Of a stretch of 54,278 bases of DNA, positions 9,703-17,500 are shown one piece after another. Each line of letters starts with the position of its first letter. The stretch's first letter is position 1. The translations under genes were made by a program, and so were the position numbers. The DNA lies in assembly GCA_002420115.1 (NCBI GenBank), contig DIHK01000022.1, positions 17,560 through 71,837 on the forward strand. The letters run 5' to 3'. Source of the DNA: Nitrospira sp. UBA5698. GTDB lineage: Bacteria > Nitrospirota > Nitrospiria > Nitrospirales > Nitrospiraceae. A model generated the notes under the pieces. It was not told the DNA's origin. It made no database searches and worked only from the letters and a program-made list of their open reading frames with translations.

Positions 9703-10958
9703 AACCAAGGACCGCGAACCCTCCTCTTGTTGTGCTGCAGCAAGTCTGCATCCCCCATTACCGGCAGCGTTTATTGGAAACGCTGGGAATGGATTCACGA
9801 TTCCGCTTTCTTGTGCTCGCGGATCCGGAGGCTGACGTGCCGTTCCTTCCGTTATCCGGACCTCCCAACCGGTGCGAATTCGAAGCGGCTTCACAACGGG
9901 TAATCCGACTGCCTTTTGGATGGACCTTGTCCTGGCAACCGGCGGCCGTGAAGGCAGTGATCCGAGACCGTCCGAATGTTGTGATCGCACAGGGGAGTCC
10001 CTATGAGCTGACCGCGTGGATGTTGACGATTCTCGGGCGGATCTACGGGATACCGGTTCTGTTGTGGACCCATGGGCTTCAGGGTGCAGAGGCCGGAGTC
10101 AAATGGAGGGTTCGCTCGTGGCTGTTTCGACTGTCCAGGGGGTTGTTACTCTACGGGGATCATGCCAAACGCCTGTTGATCGCAAAGGGCTTTGCCGAGG
10201 ATCGACTGCATGTCATTTATAACTCGCTCGATGACCGACAGCAGGTTGCCGTGTCCGAACGGATCACGCCCGCTGCTTGTGAGACGTTCCGCCGATCGCT
10301 CGGCATTATTGAATCCGAGCGGCTGATCTGTTTTACGGGTCGTCTTCAGCCGGTGAAACGCTTGCCCTGGCTGTTGCATGCGATACACCTCGTCGTGCAA
10401 CAGGGACGGAGTGTTCATCTCGCCTTGGTCGGTGACGGCAGTGAACGACCGATGTTGACGTCACTGGCGGTCGAACTCGGACTCACCAGGTTCGTTCATT
10501 TTCTCGGCGCAACCTATGACGAATCACGCCTTGGCCTTGTTCTTTCTGCCAGTGATCTTGCCGTGGTGCCGTCGGGAGCCGGGCTTTCCGTCATGCATGC
10601 GCTCGGGTACGGGACGCCGGTTCTCTTGCACGACAAGGTTGAAGAACACTTTCCAGAGTGGGAAGCCGTAAAGGAAGGGGAGACCGGATGGTTTTATCGA
10701 TACGATGACTTGTCGGACTGTGCGGAGAAAGTCATCGACGCCCTGTTCCCCATTTCTTGTAAGCCGGCGATGGCGACGGCATGCCGATCGGTAATTAGAA
10801 GTCGATACAACACGAGCACTCATGCCGATCTGTTCGTCAAGTCCATCGCACAACACTGTGTCTTTCCAGCGCGTGGCGTCACAACCCCGGGGCACTCGGA
10901 TAGCGCCGTGCCTTGTGGACCGCTTGAGGACTCGGGCTCGGTTAAGGAGGGGCGATGA
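9699..10958 (+). CDS. Glycosyltransferase, GT-B fold (family 4-like, atypical)
   Basis: This 419-residue protein begins at an ATG overlapping the previous stop (ATGA). It has the GT-B layout: an N-terminal acceptor domain, then from about residue 205 a donor domain with CFTGRLQPVKR and a late segment SGAGLSVMHALGYGTPVL. That late segment is where retaining GT4 enzymes carry the E-x7-E motif, but both glutamates are absent. It may therefore use a variant mechanism or be specialised. It probably adds one sugar of the EPS repeat unit on the cytoplasmic face. A poorly conserved tail of about 30 residues ends the protein. Confidence 0.78.
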   Translation: MKPRTANPPLVVLQQVCIPHYRQRLLETLGMDSRFRFLVLADPEADVPFLPLSGPPNRCEFEAASQRVIRLPFGWTLSWQPAAVKAVIRDRPNVVIAQGSPYELTAWMLTILGRIYGIPVLLWTHGLQGAEAGVKWRVRSWLFRLSRGLLLYGDHAKRLLIAKGFAEDRLHVIYNSLDDRQQVAVSERITPAACETFRRSLGIIESERLICFTGRLQPVKRLPWLLHAIHLVVQQGRSVHLALVGDGSERPMLTSLAVELGLTRFVHFLGATYDESRLGLVLSASDLAVVPSGAGLSVMHALGYGTPVLLHDKVEEHFPEWEAVKEGETGWFYRYDDLSDCAEKVIDALFPISCKPAMATACRSVIRSRYNTSTHADLFVKSIAQHCVFPARGVTTPGHSDSAVPCGPLEDSGSVKEGR

Positions 10959-11764
10959 ACATCCTCATGAAGCACACGCGGGCGCTGTATAAAAAAGTCC
11001 GGCAACGTGTGGCACAGGACAAGCTGAATCGGCTTCGGGATCCGTTGTCAGTGTTTCACCAAAAGATCGGAACTGGGTATGGAGGATGGTTTGTCCCGAC
11101 GAGCCTGCTGTCGAGTCGATCGCTCTGTTATGGGGTGGGAGCCGGTGAGGACATCAGCTTTGAGATTGAACTCATCAACCAGTACGGGTGTGAAGTCCAT
11201 TGCTTCGACCCGACTCCGCGGGCGCAACGGCATGTGGACCAGTTACACAGGAATGCGAGCAACGGTATCCCGACGTCGATCAATGATGCCGTCGATGTGT
11301 GGTACACCCTCTCCCCGGGGTGCCTGACCCAACTTCATTTTCATGCCATTGGCCTGTGGAGCCACGACAGAACCATGCGATTCTATGCGCCGGCCAACCC
11401 GGCTCATGTGTCGCACTCGATCGTCAACCTCCAGCAGACCGCTGATTACTTCGAAGCGGACTGTCAGACGCTCGGGACCGTAATGGCGACGTTGGGTCAC
11501 TCGGACGTGTCGTTGCTCAAGCTCGATGTGGAGGGGGCCGAGTACGAGATCCTCTCCTCGATCCTGGTCAGCGATATCCGACCGGCTATTCTCTGTGTGG
11601 AGTTCGATGAAGGGTATCACCCGTTGGATGACGACTACCTGCCTCGTATTGTGGATATGGTCTCTCGCGTCAAGGCCGGCGGCTATTATCTGACCTCTGT
11701 CGATGGGTGGAACGCCACGTTCGTTCACCGGCGTGCGATGGCAGCATCCAAGAGGGACATATGA
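10955..11764 (+). CDS. FkbM-family SAM-dependent methyltransferase
   Basis: This 269-residue protein starts at an ATGA overlap and has AGGAGG 7 bases upstream. It carries a glycine-rich SAM-binding segment (YGVGAGEDISFE) and the FkbM hallmark LLKLDVEGAEYEIL in the C-terminal half. FkbM proteins O-methylate sugars or polyketides. Here the likely role is O-methylation of an EPS sugar. The protein sits between two glycosyltransferases in an uninterrupted chain of overlapping genes, so co-expression is very likely. Confidence 0.86.
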   Translation: MNILMKHTRALYKKVRQRVAQDKLNRLRDPLSVFHQKIGTGYGGWFVPTSLLSSRSLCYGVGAGEDISFEIELINQYGCEVHCFDPTPRAQRHVDQLHRNASNGIPTSINDAVDVWYTLSPGCLTQLHFHAIGLWSHDRTMRFYAPANPAHVSHSIVNLQQTADYFEADCQTLGTVMATLGHSDVSLLKLDVEGAEYEILSSILVSDIRPAILCVEFDEGYHPLDDDYLPRIVDMVSRVKAGGYYLTSVDGWNATFVHRRAMAASKRDI

Positions 11765-12939
11765 AAGTCGGGATGGTCACGGCTTCGGTGTCTCGAAAGG
11801 GCGGAGGGATTCACGAGGTTGTGCGAAGGGGCGCGCTCGAGTTGCATCGTCGTGGCTCGAACATCAGCGTGTTCGGACTCAGTGATGAGCATACCGGGGA
11901 AGATTGTGAGTCGTGGCAGCCCGTTGCGGTCAATATTTTTCAGCAGCGAGGGTACAAGCCGTTCGGCTACGCGCCGGATCTCTTGCCGGCACTTCGTTCA
12001 GCGGCACCGGATGTGCTGCACAATCATGGGTTATGGATGTATCCCTCGGTGGCCTCGGTGCAATGGTCGAAACTGATGCGCCGACCGTACATCGTCAGCG
12101 TGCACGGCATGTTGGATCCCTGGGCCGTCACCCATTCCTATTGGAAGAAGAAGCTCGCCGGTATGATCTATGAGCACCGCCACCTGACACAGGCGGCGTG
12201 TCTTCACGCGTTATGCCCTGCGGAAGTCGACGCGATCCGTCGCTATGGACTTACCAATCCGATCTGCGTCATCCCATTCGGGATCGATCTTCCTCTTCTG
12301 CCTCTTGGAGGGTCGACGCGGCATGACAAGACGCTTCTATTTCTTGGCCGTCTGCATCCCAAAAAAGGCCTTCTGAACCTCTTGAAGGCATGGCAACAGC
12401 TTCAACAGGAGCGTAGACCTGAAATTGCGGGTTGGCAGCTCATGATTGCGGGATGGGATCAGGGAAACCATGAGCAGACCCTTCGAGCGTATTCCCGTGA
12501 GCATGGCCTTCAGTCGACAATCAAGTTTGTTGGACCGAAGTTCGGAGGCGACAAAGACCTGCTGCTTCGTTCGGCGGGGGCGTTTGTTCTTCCGTCGTTC
12601 AGCGAGGGATTACCGGTCAGCATTTTGGAGGCATGGGCCTATGGGTTGCCGGTGCTTATGACGAACGAATGCAATCTTCCGCAAGGATTTTCATCCGGCT
12701 CAGCCATATCCATTGACTGCACGGCCGCAGGGATCGCGCGCGGCCTGGTGGATTTGATGTCCATGCCGCACCACGAACGTGCGGCGATGGGTCTGCGTGG
12801 GCGGCATCTGGTGGAAGAGCAATTTTCATGGACGTCCTATGCTGAGCAGATGTCGTCGGTATATGCCTGGATGAGCGGGGCAGGTCCGCAACCTGGATGT
12901 GTGAGTAACCATGACACAGTATGTTCGGGTGGAAGGTAG
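11761..12939 (+). CDS. Glycosyltransferase family 4
   Basis: The start is the ATG at 11761, in an ATGA overlap with the FkbM gene; a longer frame from 11707 would intrude into that gene. The 392-residue product shows the GT-B fold: N-terminal SRKGGGIHEVV, mid-protein LFLGRLHPKKGLLNLL, and the canonical E-x7-E in SEGLPVSILEAWAYGLPVL. It is a retaining glycosyltransferase that should use a nucleotide-sugar donor to build the lipid-linked EPS repeat. Confidence 0.88.
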   Translation: MKVGMVTASVSRKGGGIHEVVRRGALELHRRGSNISVFGLSDEHTGEDCESWQPVAVNIFQQRGYKPFGYAPDLLPALRSAAPDVLHNHGLWMYPSVASVQWSKLMRRPYIVSVHGMLDPWAVTHSYWKKKLAGMIYEHRHLTQAACLHALCPAEVDAIRRYGLTNPICVIPFGIDLPLLPLGGSTRHDKTLLFLGRLHPKKGLLNLLKAWQQLQQERRPEIAGWQLMIAGWDQGNHEQTLRAYSREHGLQSTIKFVGPKFGGDKDLLLRSAGAFVLPSFSEGLPVSILEAWAYGLPVLMTNECNLPQGFSSGSAISIDCTAAGIARGLVDLMSMPHHERAAMGLRGRHLVEEQFSWTSYAEQMSSVYAWMSGAGPQPGCVSNHDTVCSGGR

Positions 12940-12942
12940 TTC

Positions 12943-13491
12943 GTGAAGAGCGGTTTTCAGAGGGACTTCCAAACCACCGAGAATCGAGTCCGTCGGCTCT
13001 TGTGGGCTGCGGTCTGGTGGATCGCGTATCGCCCAAGCCCGCGCCGGTTGCACGGCTGGAGAAGGTGCTTGCTCAGGTTGTTTGGAGCCATCATCGAAGA
13101 AGGGGCGCATCCCTATCCTTCCGTCAGGATCTGGGCGCCTTGGAACCTCACGATGAGAGCAGGCAGTTGCCTGGGCGACTATGTCCGGTGCTATTCGGTT
13201 GATCGCGTGATACTCGAACCCCACGCAACAGTGAGTCAATACTCGTATCTCTGCACCGCAAGCCATGATTATCGTATCAATGGGATGCCCTTGATCACAG
13301 CTCCGATTACGATCGGGCGGCATGCATGGGTCGCAGCGGATGCCTTCATCGGACCCGGGGTAAGGGTTGGAGAGCGAGCCGTCGTTGGTGCACGCGCAAG
13401 CGTCTTTCGCAACGTAGATCCTTGGACCGTGGTAGGCGGGAATCCTGCCCGTGTTATCAGAAAGTATCACCCTGAAGGGGAGGAATCATGA
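12943..13491 (+). CDS. Left-handed beta-helix O-acetyltransferase (WcaF/maltose-acetyltransferase type)
   Basis: The 182-residue product starts at a GTG 3 bases after the previous stop, with AAGGTAG upstream. It carries the hexapeptide-repeat acetyltransferase pattern: a CTASHDY segment with the likely catalytic His, then isoleucine/valine-rich hexapeptides (ITIGRHAWVAADAFIGPG, VRVGERAVVGARASV) and the ending GNPARVIRKY. These features match the WcaF/colanic-acid-type acetyltransferases that O-acetylate EPS sugars with acetyl-CoA. The SGNH esterase lipoproteins of region 1 would be natural antagonists of such acetylation. Confidence 0.87.
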   Translation: MKSGFQRDFQTTENRVRRLLWAAVWWIAYRPSPRRLHGWRRCLLRLFGAIIEEGAHPYPSVRIWAPWNLTMRAGSCLGDYVRCYSVDRVILEPHATVSQYSYLCTASHDYRINGMPLITAPITIGRHAWVAADAFIGPGVRVGERAVVGARASVFRNVDPWTVVGGNPARVIRKYHPEGEES

Positions 13492-14126
13492 CGGAGACGG
13501 TGGTCGATATCTCGGGGTATGCGTACGGAGACGGGGAACTCAATGACTCGCACAACTATCTCGTCCCGTCCTTGCTGACTATCTTGGCCTCGCTCCCCAT
13601 TGCACCGGACGATCGACGCGTGTTCGATCTGGGCTGTGGGAACGGAGCCGTTGCTTCGGTACTGGAACAAAAGGGCTATCAGGTAACCGGCGTTGAGGTC
13701 TCAACTCAGGCACTGGAACATGCGCGAGGTCGGTATCCACACCTTCGGCTCTCCCATGGGTCAGCGTACGAAGCACTTGCCGAGACCTATGGGCGGTTCC
13801 CGGTCGTGGTCAGTCTCGAAGTTGTTGAACATTTGTATGCTCCTCGTGTCTTCGCCAAGACGCTCTATGATCTGGTTGCGTCGTCCGGTACCGCCGTTGT
13901 GTCCACGCCGTATCATGGGTATTGGAAAAACTTGGCGTTAGCGCTCACCGGACGGCTGGATGCTCACTTTACGGCTCTCTGGGACCACGGCCACATCAAG
14001 TTTTGGTCCATGCGGACGCTCCGCGCGTTATTGGTCGAGGCGGGGTTTCAGCACGTCACCTTTATGCGGGTTGGGCGGTTCCCGGCATTAGCCAAATCGA
14101 TGATTGCCATCGCCCAGAAACCATAA
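13488..14126 (+). CDS. Class I SAM-dependent methyltransferase
   Basis: This 212-residue protein starts at an ATGA overlap with the acetyltransferase. SAM motif I is FDLGCGNGAVASVLE at about residues 46-60, and the acidic second strand VTGVEVS follows. The fold is that of Methyltransf_11/23 (UbiG-like) proteins. The substrate is probably a sugar or carboxylate of the EPS. It is the last gene of the first overlapping run; a 190-bp spacer with promoter 2 follows. Confidence 0.85.
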   Translation: MTETVVDISGYAYGDGELNDSHNYLVPSLLTILASLPIAPDDRRVFDLGCGNGAVASVLEQKGYQVTGVEVSTQALEHARGRYPHLRLSHGSAYEALAETYGRFPVVVSLEVVEHLYAPRVFAKTLYDLVASSGTAVVSTPYHGYWKNLALALTGRLDAHFTALWDHGHIKFWSMRTLRALLVEAGFQHVTFMRVGRFPALAKSMIAIAQKP

Positions 14127-14211
14127 GCGCCTGTCGACCACTGCTTCCTGTCTATTGGGGCCTCATCCACATGTTCCACCTCGGGTGGCCCTCGATCCCT
14201 CCTTTCCGTTT

Positions 14212-14276
14212 TTAACATTGAGGTAACACAAACTTGACGTAGGTGTGGTTCCCCTGGTCTCGGCACAGCGTACACT
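14212..14276 (+). promoter_or_regulatory. EPS-type promoter 2: three 11-bp-spaced hexamers plus TACACT
   Basis: TTAACA (14212), GTAACA (14223) and TTGACG (14234) are spaced 11 bp apart. TACACT is at 14271-14276, 48 bp after the start of the middle hexamer. It lies 40-50 bp before the GT2 start. It shares the stretches ACACAAACTT and CTGGTC with promoter 3. The spacing matches promoters 1 and 3 to within 1 bp. Confidence 0.55.
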
Positions 14277-14327
14277 TCACGACCATCCGGCAGGCACTCG
14301 TAAATCAGCAACCGCGTGGCGACGGAC

Positions 14328-15158
14328 ATGGGTCTCTCCATTCTCATCTTGACATTGAATGAAGAAAGCAATTTACCCGACTGCATCAGGTCGGTCGCGT
14401 GGTCGGACGATATCGTCGTGCTCGATTCTTTCAGCAGCGACCGGACCGTCAAGATTGCTGAGGAAATGGGGGCCCGTGTGATCCAACGCCGTTTTGATAA
14501 CTGGTCGGCGCACCAGAATTGGGCGCTCGACCAGATTGCATTTAAACATCCCTGGGTGTTCTACCTCGATGCGGATGAGCGCATGACTGAGGAATTGAAA
14601 GTGGAACTGCTCGGCGTCGTCGGGGACCCATTGCGCGCACCGGTGGCCTACTACTGTGGGCGTCGGAATATGTTCATGGGACGTTGGATCAAACATGCAA
14701 TGCCGCCCGGCTTGATCATGCGATTCTTTCGTCCCCAATTCCTTCGGTTTCAGCGGCTGGTGAATCCGGTGCCCGTGATCAATGGACCGCACGGGTATTT
14801 GGTCGGTATGTTGACTCATTACAATTTCAGCAAAGGGATATCGGAGTGGATTGAGAAACATAATCGCTACTCTCAGTTGGAGGCGCAGGAAGGGATGAAG
14901 TTGAGGCACCAACAGTCGGCTGATGAGCCGGGACTTCTGGCCTCAGACCCTGCGCTCCGGCGTCGAGCACTCAAGAACCTCTCCTTCCGGCTTCCCTGGA
15001 GACCCTTGATCAAGTTCCTCTATTTGTATGTGTGGCAGCGGGGCTGGCTCGATGGACGGGCGGGGTTCACCTATTGTGTGCTCCAAGCATTTTACGAGTA
15101 CATGATCGTCCTCAAAATGCGCGAGCTTGAACGGCACCAGCAGGGGCTTCCGACATGA
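14328..15158 (+). CDS. Glycosyltransferase family 2 (WaaE/KdtX-like)
   Basis: The protein has about 276 residues. It opens with the GT2 start SILILTLNEESNLPDCI and has the donor-binding YLDADERM motif (DxD) at about residue 80. The overall form, with a DxD motif, an HNRYS segment and a C-terminal amphipathic or membrane-proximal helix, resembles WaaE/KdtX-type transferases of LPS and EPS loci. The start is uncertain between GTG 14316 and ATG 14328; neither has a strong Shine-Dalgarno. It heads a second operon (GT2, GT4, glycosidase-like) driven by promoter 2. Confidence 0.85.
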   Translation: MGLSILILTLNEESNLPDCIRSVAWSDDIVVLDSFSSDRTVKIAEEMGARVIQRRFDNWSAHQNWALDQIAFKHPWVFYLDADERMTEELKVELLGVVGDPLRAPVAYYCGRRNMFMGRWIKHAMPPGLIMRFFRPQFLRFQRLVNPVPVINGPHGYLVGMLTHYNFSKGISEWIEKHNRYSQLEAQEGMKLRHQQSADEPGLLASDPALRRRALKNLSFRLPWRPLIKFLYLYVWQRGWLDGRAGFTYCVLQAFYEYMIVLKMRELERHQQGLPT

Positions 15159-16471
15159 AAAGGACTGAAGCGGCGATGCCCACCGTCACTCACTCGAGGC
15201 CGAAGACGATTTTCGTCAACCGCTATTTCTATCCGGATCATTCGGCAACAAGTCAGCTCCTCAGTGATCTGGCTTTTGATCTGGCATCGCGTGGGCAGGA
15301 CATCCATATCATTACTGGTTGTCAGCTCTACGGGGACGCCCAAGCCGCCTTGCCTGCTGATGAGGCTGTTCGCGGTGTGCACGTTCATCGGGTCCAAACG
15401 TCACGTTTCGGACGTGCCAAGTTGTGGGGGCGAACGATCGACTATCTGACTTTTTATATAGGTGCCACGTGGCGTCTGTTGCGGTTGATCAGACAGGGGG
15501 ATGTCGTGGTTGCGAAAACGGATCCGCCTATGATGTCGGTTCCGGCTGCATGGGCGGTCAGACTCAGGGGCGGTGTATTGGTCAATTGGGTGCAGGATCT
15601 GTTTCCTGAAGTGGCCACATCTATGGAAGTCTCCGGCGTGCGTTTTGCCGCTCCCATGCTCAAGTGGTTGCGTAATCAGTCGTTGCACCAGGGCCGTTCC
15701 AATGTGGTGTTGGGCGAGATCATGGCCGAGCGCCTTCGTGGCGAAGGAATCCCGTCCGATCAAATCACGATCATTGCAAATTGGGCGGACGGTGAGACGA
15801 TCACGCCTATGGAGAGAGAGAATAATCCGCTCGTCCGAGAATGGCGACTCGAAGGAAAATTTGTGCTGGGATATTCGGGAAACATGGGACGTGTTCATGA
15901 GTTCAAGACCATCCTTGATGCGGCGGAGCAGGTACGGATGATCGATGAGATTGTCTTTGTGTTCATCGGCGATGGGATTGCACGCCCATGGCTGGTGTCC
16001 GAAGTGGCTCGGCGAGGCTTGGCGAATGTCCGGTTCCATCCGTATCAGTCTGCCGATCGTTTGCGGTGGAGTTTGAGCGTCCCCGATGTCCACTTCGTAT
16101 CACTACGGCCGACGCTTGAGGGCGTGATTGTGCCGAGTAAGTTCTACGGAATCGCGGCGGCTGGCCGACCGATCATTCATATCGGCGACCCTGACGGTGA
16201 GATCGCCCGTATCCTCCAACGTGATCGATGTGGATGGAGCTTCTGCATCGGTGAAGCGGATGCCTTGGCGACCTGTATTCGGCGACTTTCTTGCCGAGGA
16301 CAGGAGGTCGTCGATGCGGGACTATGCGCACGGCGTGCGTTCGACCGGTACTATTCGCGCAGTCACGCGCTCGACAGCTGGCGCCAGCTGTTGTACCCCA
16401 CGCCGCAGGGAGCGGCTGCGCCCGACATCCTGGCCCACGAAGTGCAACCGGTGGGGGTTGGAGGAGAATGA
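15155..16471 (+). CDS. WcaI-like glycosyltransferase family 4
   Basis: This 438-residue protein starts at an ATGA overlap with the GT2 gene. The N-terminal FVNRYFYPDHSATSQLLSDL and the C-terminal VPSKFYGIAAAGRPIIHIG segments are characteristic of the WcaI/WbuB-like GT4 group (colanic acid fucosyltransferase type). The mid-domain LGYSGNMGRVHEF fits the nucleotide-binding half. Predicted role: transfer of one sugar to the lipid-linked EPS intermediate. Confidence 0.86.
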   Translation: MKRTEAAMPTVTHSRPKTIFVNRYFYPDHSATSQLLSDLAFDLASRGQDIHIITGCQLYGDAQAALPADEAVRGVHVHRVQTSRFGRAKLWGRTIDYLTFYIGATWRLLRLIRQGDVVVAKTDPPMMSVPAAWAVRLRGGVLVNWVQDLFPEVATSMEVSGVRFAAPMLKWLRNQSLHQGRSNVVLGEIMAERLRGEGIPSDQITIIANWADGETITPMERENNPLVREWRLEGKFVLGYSGNMGRVHEFKTILDAAEQVRMIDEIVFVFIGDGIARPWLVSEVARRGLANVRFHPYQSADRLRWSLSVPDVHFVSLRPTLEGVIVPSKFYGIAAAGRPIIHIGDPDGEIARILQRDRCGWSFCIGEADALATCIRRLSCRGQEVVDAGLCARRAFDRYYSRSHALDSWRQLLYPTPQGAAAPDILAHEVQPVGVGGE

Positions 16472-17379
16472 TGCAACAGTTCAACCTGAGAAAGTTCCAG
16501 GCCGTAGTCATGGGATTGGTATTGGTCGGAACGCTCAACGGATCGACTCCAGTCGAGGCTCAAGCCGTTGCTGCCGCCGAAGGCCAGCGCTCCTTTCTCG
16601 TCTTCGATGCGACACTGTACAAGAACAAGCCTGCTTTGAGCGGATATTCACTGAAGCCGATCAAGTTGCTCTATGAGTCTCGCCTATTTCCTAAAGGCCA
16701 TCAACCGCAGGTTCTGCCGCCGGAACAAGCCGTGCGCTCCATTGCGAAGGAATTACGCGGCACATCGGAGCCGGTCATCGTCGACATTGAACGGTGGCCG
16801 TTGAAGGGGGATGCAACCGTTGTAAAGGAGAGTGTCGGCAAATTGTCCTCGATCCTGTCGTGGATCAAAGCCGAGGCACCGGACATCCACCTCGGAGCCT
16901 ATGGAACCGTGCCGGTGCGGGACTACTGGCGTGCGGTTCGCGGGCCGGGTAGTAAGGAGTATCAGGCCTGGCAGCGTGATAACGACCGACTGGAAGAGTT
17001 AGCCACGTGGCAGGATGCCTTATATCCATCACTGTATACCTTCTATCCGGACCGGCAGGGATGGGTAGCCTATGCGATTGCGCAATTGGCGGAGGCCAAA
17101 CGGAAATCGAATGGAAAGCCGGTCTATGCGTTTCTCTGGCCACAGTACCACGAGTCTAACGCTACCCTGCGGTTGAAACCCATTGAAGCGGACTACTGGG
17201 AACTCCAGCTGAATACCGTTCGCCAACATGCCGACGGCCTCATCATTTGGGGAGGGTGGGGAGATCATGGGCCGGAGCCATGGAACGAAGAGGCTCCCTG
17301 GTGGCAAGTGACGAAACGGTTCATGCAGGGGCTCAGTTCCGGCCAACTTAAAGGGCCCAGTCAACTCGCGATTCAGTAA
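16468..17379 (+). CDS. Secreted TIM-barrel glycosidase-like protein
   Basis: The ATG at 16468 (or 16471) overlaps the previous stop and follows GGAGGA. The 303-residue product has a Sec signal peptide ending around VEAQA. The body has alternating segments that look like a (beta/alpha)8 glycosidase: VDIERWPL, LGAYGTVPVRDYW, LYPSLYTFY, PVYAFLWPQY and GLIIWGGWGD. The acidic residues of the VDIE strand are candidate catalytic groups. I do not recognise the exact family; a distant relation to hyaluronidase-type (GH56-like) barrels is only an impression. Its place in the operon suggests periplasmic trimming or release of the EPS. Confidence 0.6.
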   Translation: MMQQFNLRKFQAVVMGLVLVGTLNGSTPVEAQAVAAAEGQRSFLVFDATLYKNKPALSGYSLKPIKLLYESRLFPKGHQPQVLPPEQAVRSIAKELRGTSEPVIVDIERWPLKGDATVVKESVGKLSSILSWIKAEAPDIHLGAYGTVPVRDYWRAVRGPGSKEYQAWQRDNDRLEELATWQDALYPSLYTFYPDRQGWVAYAIAQLAEAKRKSNGKPVYAFLWPQYHESNATLRLKPIEADYWELQLNTVRQHADGLIIWGGWGDHGPEPWNEEAPWWQVTKRFMQGLSSGQLKGPSQLAIQ

Positions 17380-17406
17380 GTGCCTCTCGCCGAGTGCGTT
17401 CGTTTT

Positions 17407-17471
17407 TTAACAATCAGTTAACACAAACTTAAGACTGACGTGGCCACCTGGTCACTGCGCAACGCTACACT
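17407..17471 (+). promoter_or_regulatory. EPS-type promoter 3: three 11-bp-spaced hexamers plus TACACT
   Basis: TTAACA (17407), TTAACA (17418) and TTAAGA (17429) are 11 bp apart. TACACT is at 17466-17471, 48 bp after the middle hexamer begins. The exosortase ATG follows 30 bp later, with an AGGAGC ribosome-binding site between. It is the best-conserved of the three sites. Confidence 0.58.
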
Positions 17472-17500
17472 GCTCCTCCGACTAATCAGCAGGAGCTGGC

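Noticed and set aside
14228..14276. Sigma54-type promoter before the GT2 gene (GG and GC 10 bp apart near CTGGTC)
   Set aside because: The GG-N10-GC spacing is not kept in the sister promoter at 17407, whereas the 11-bp repeats and TACACT are kept in all three.
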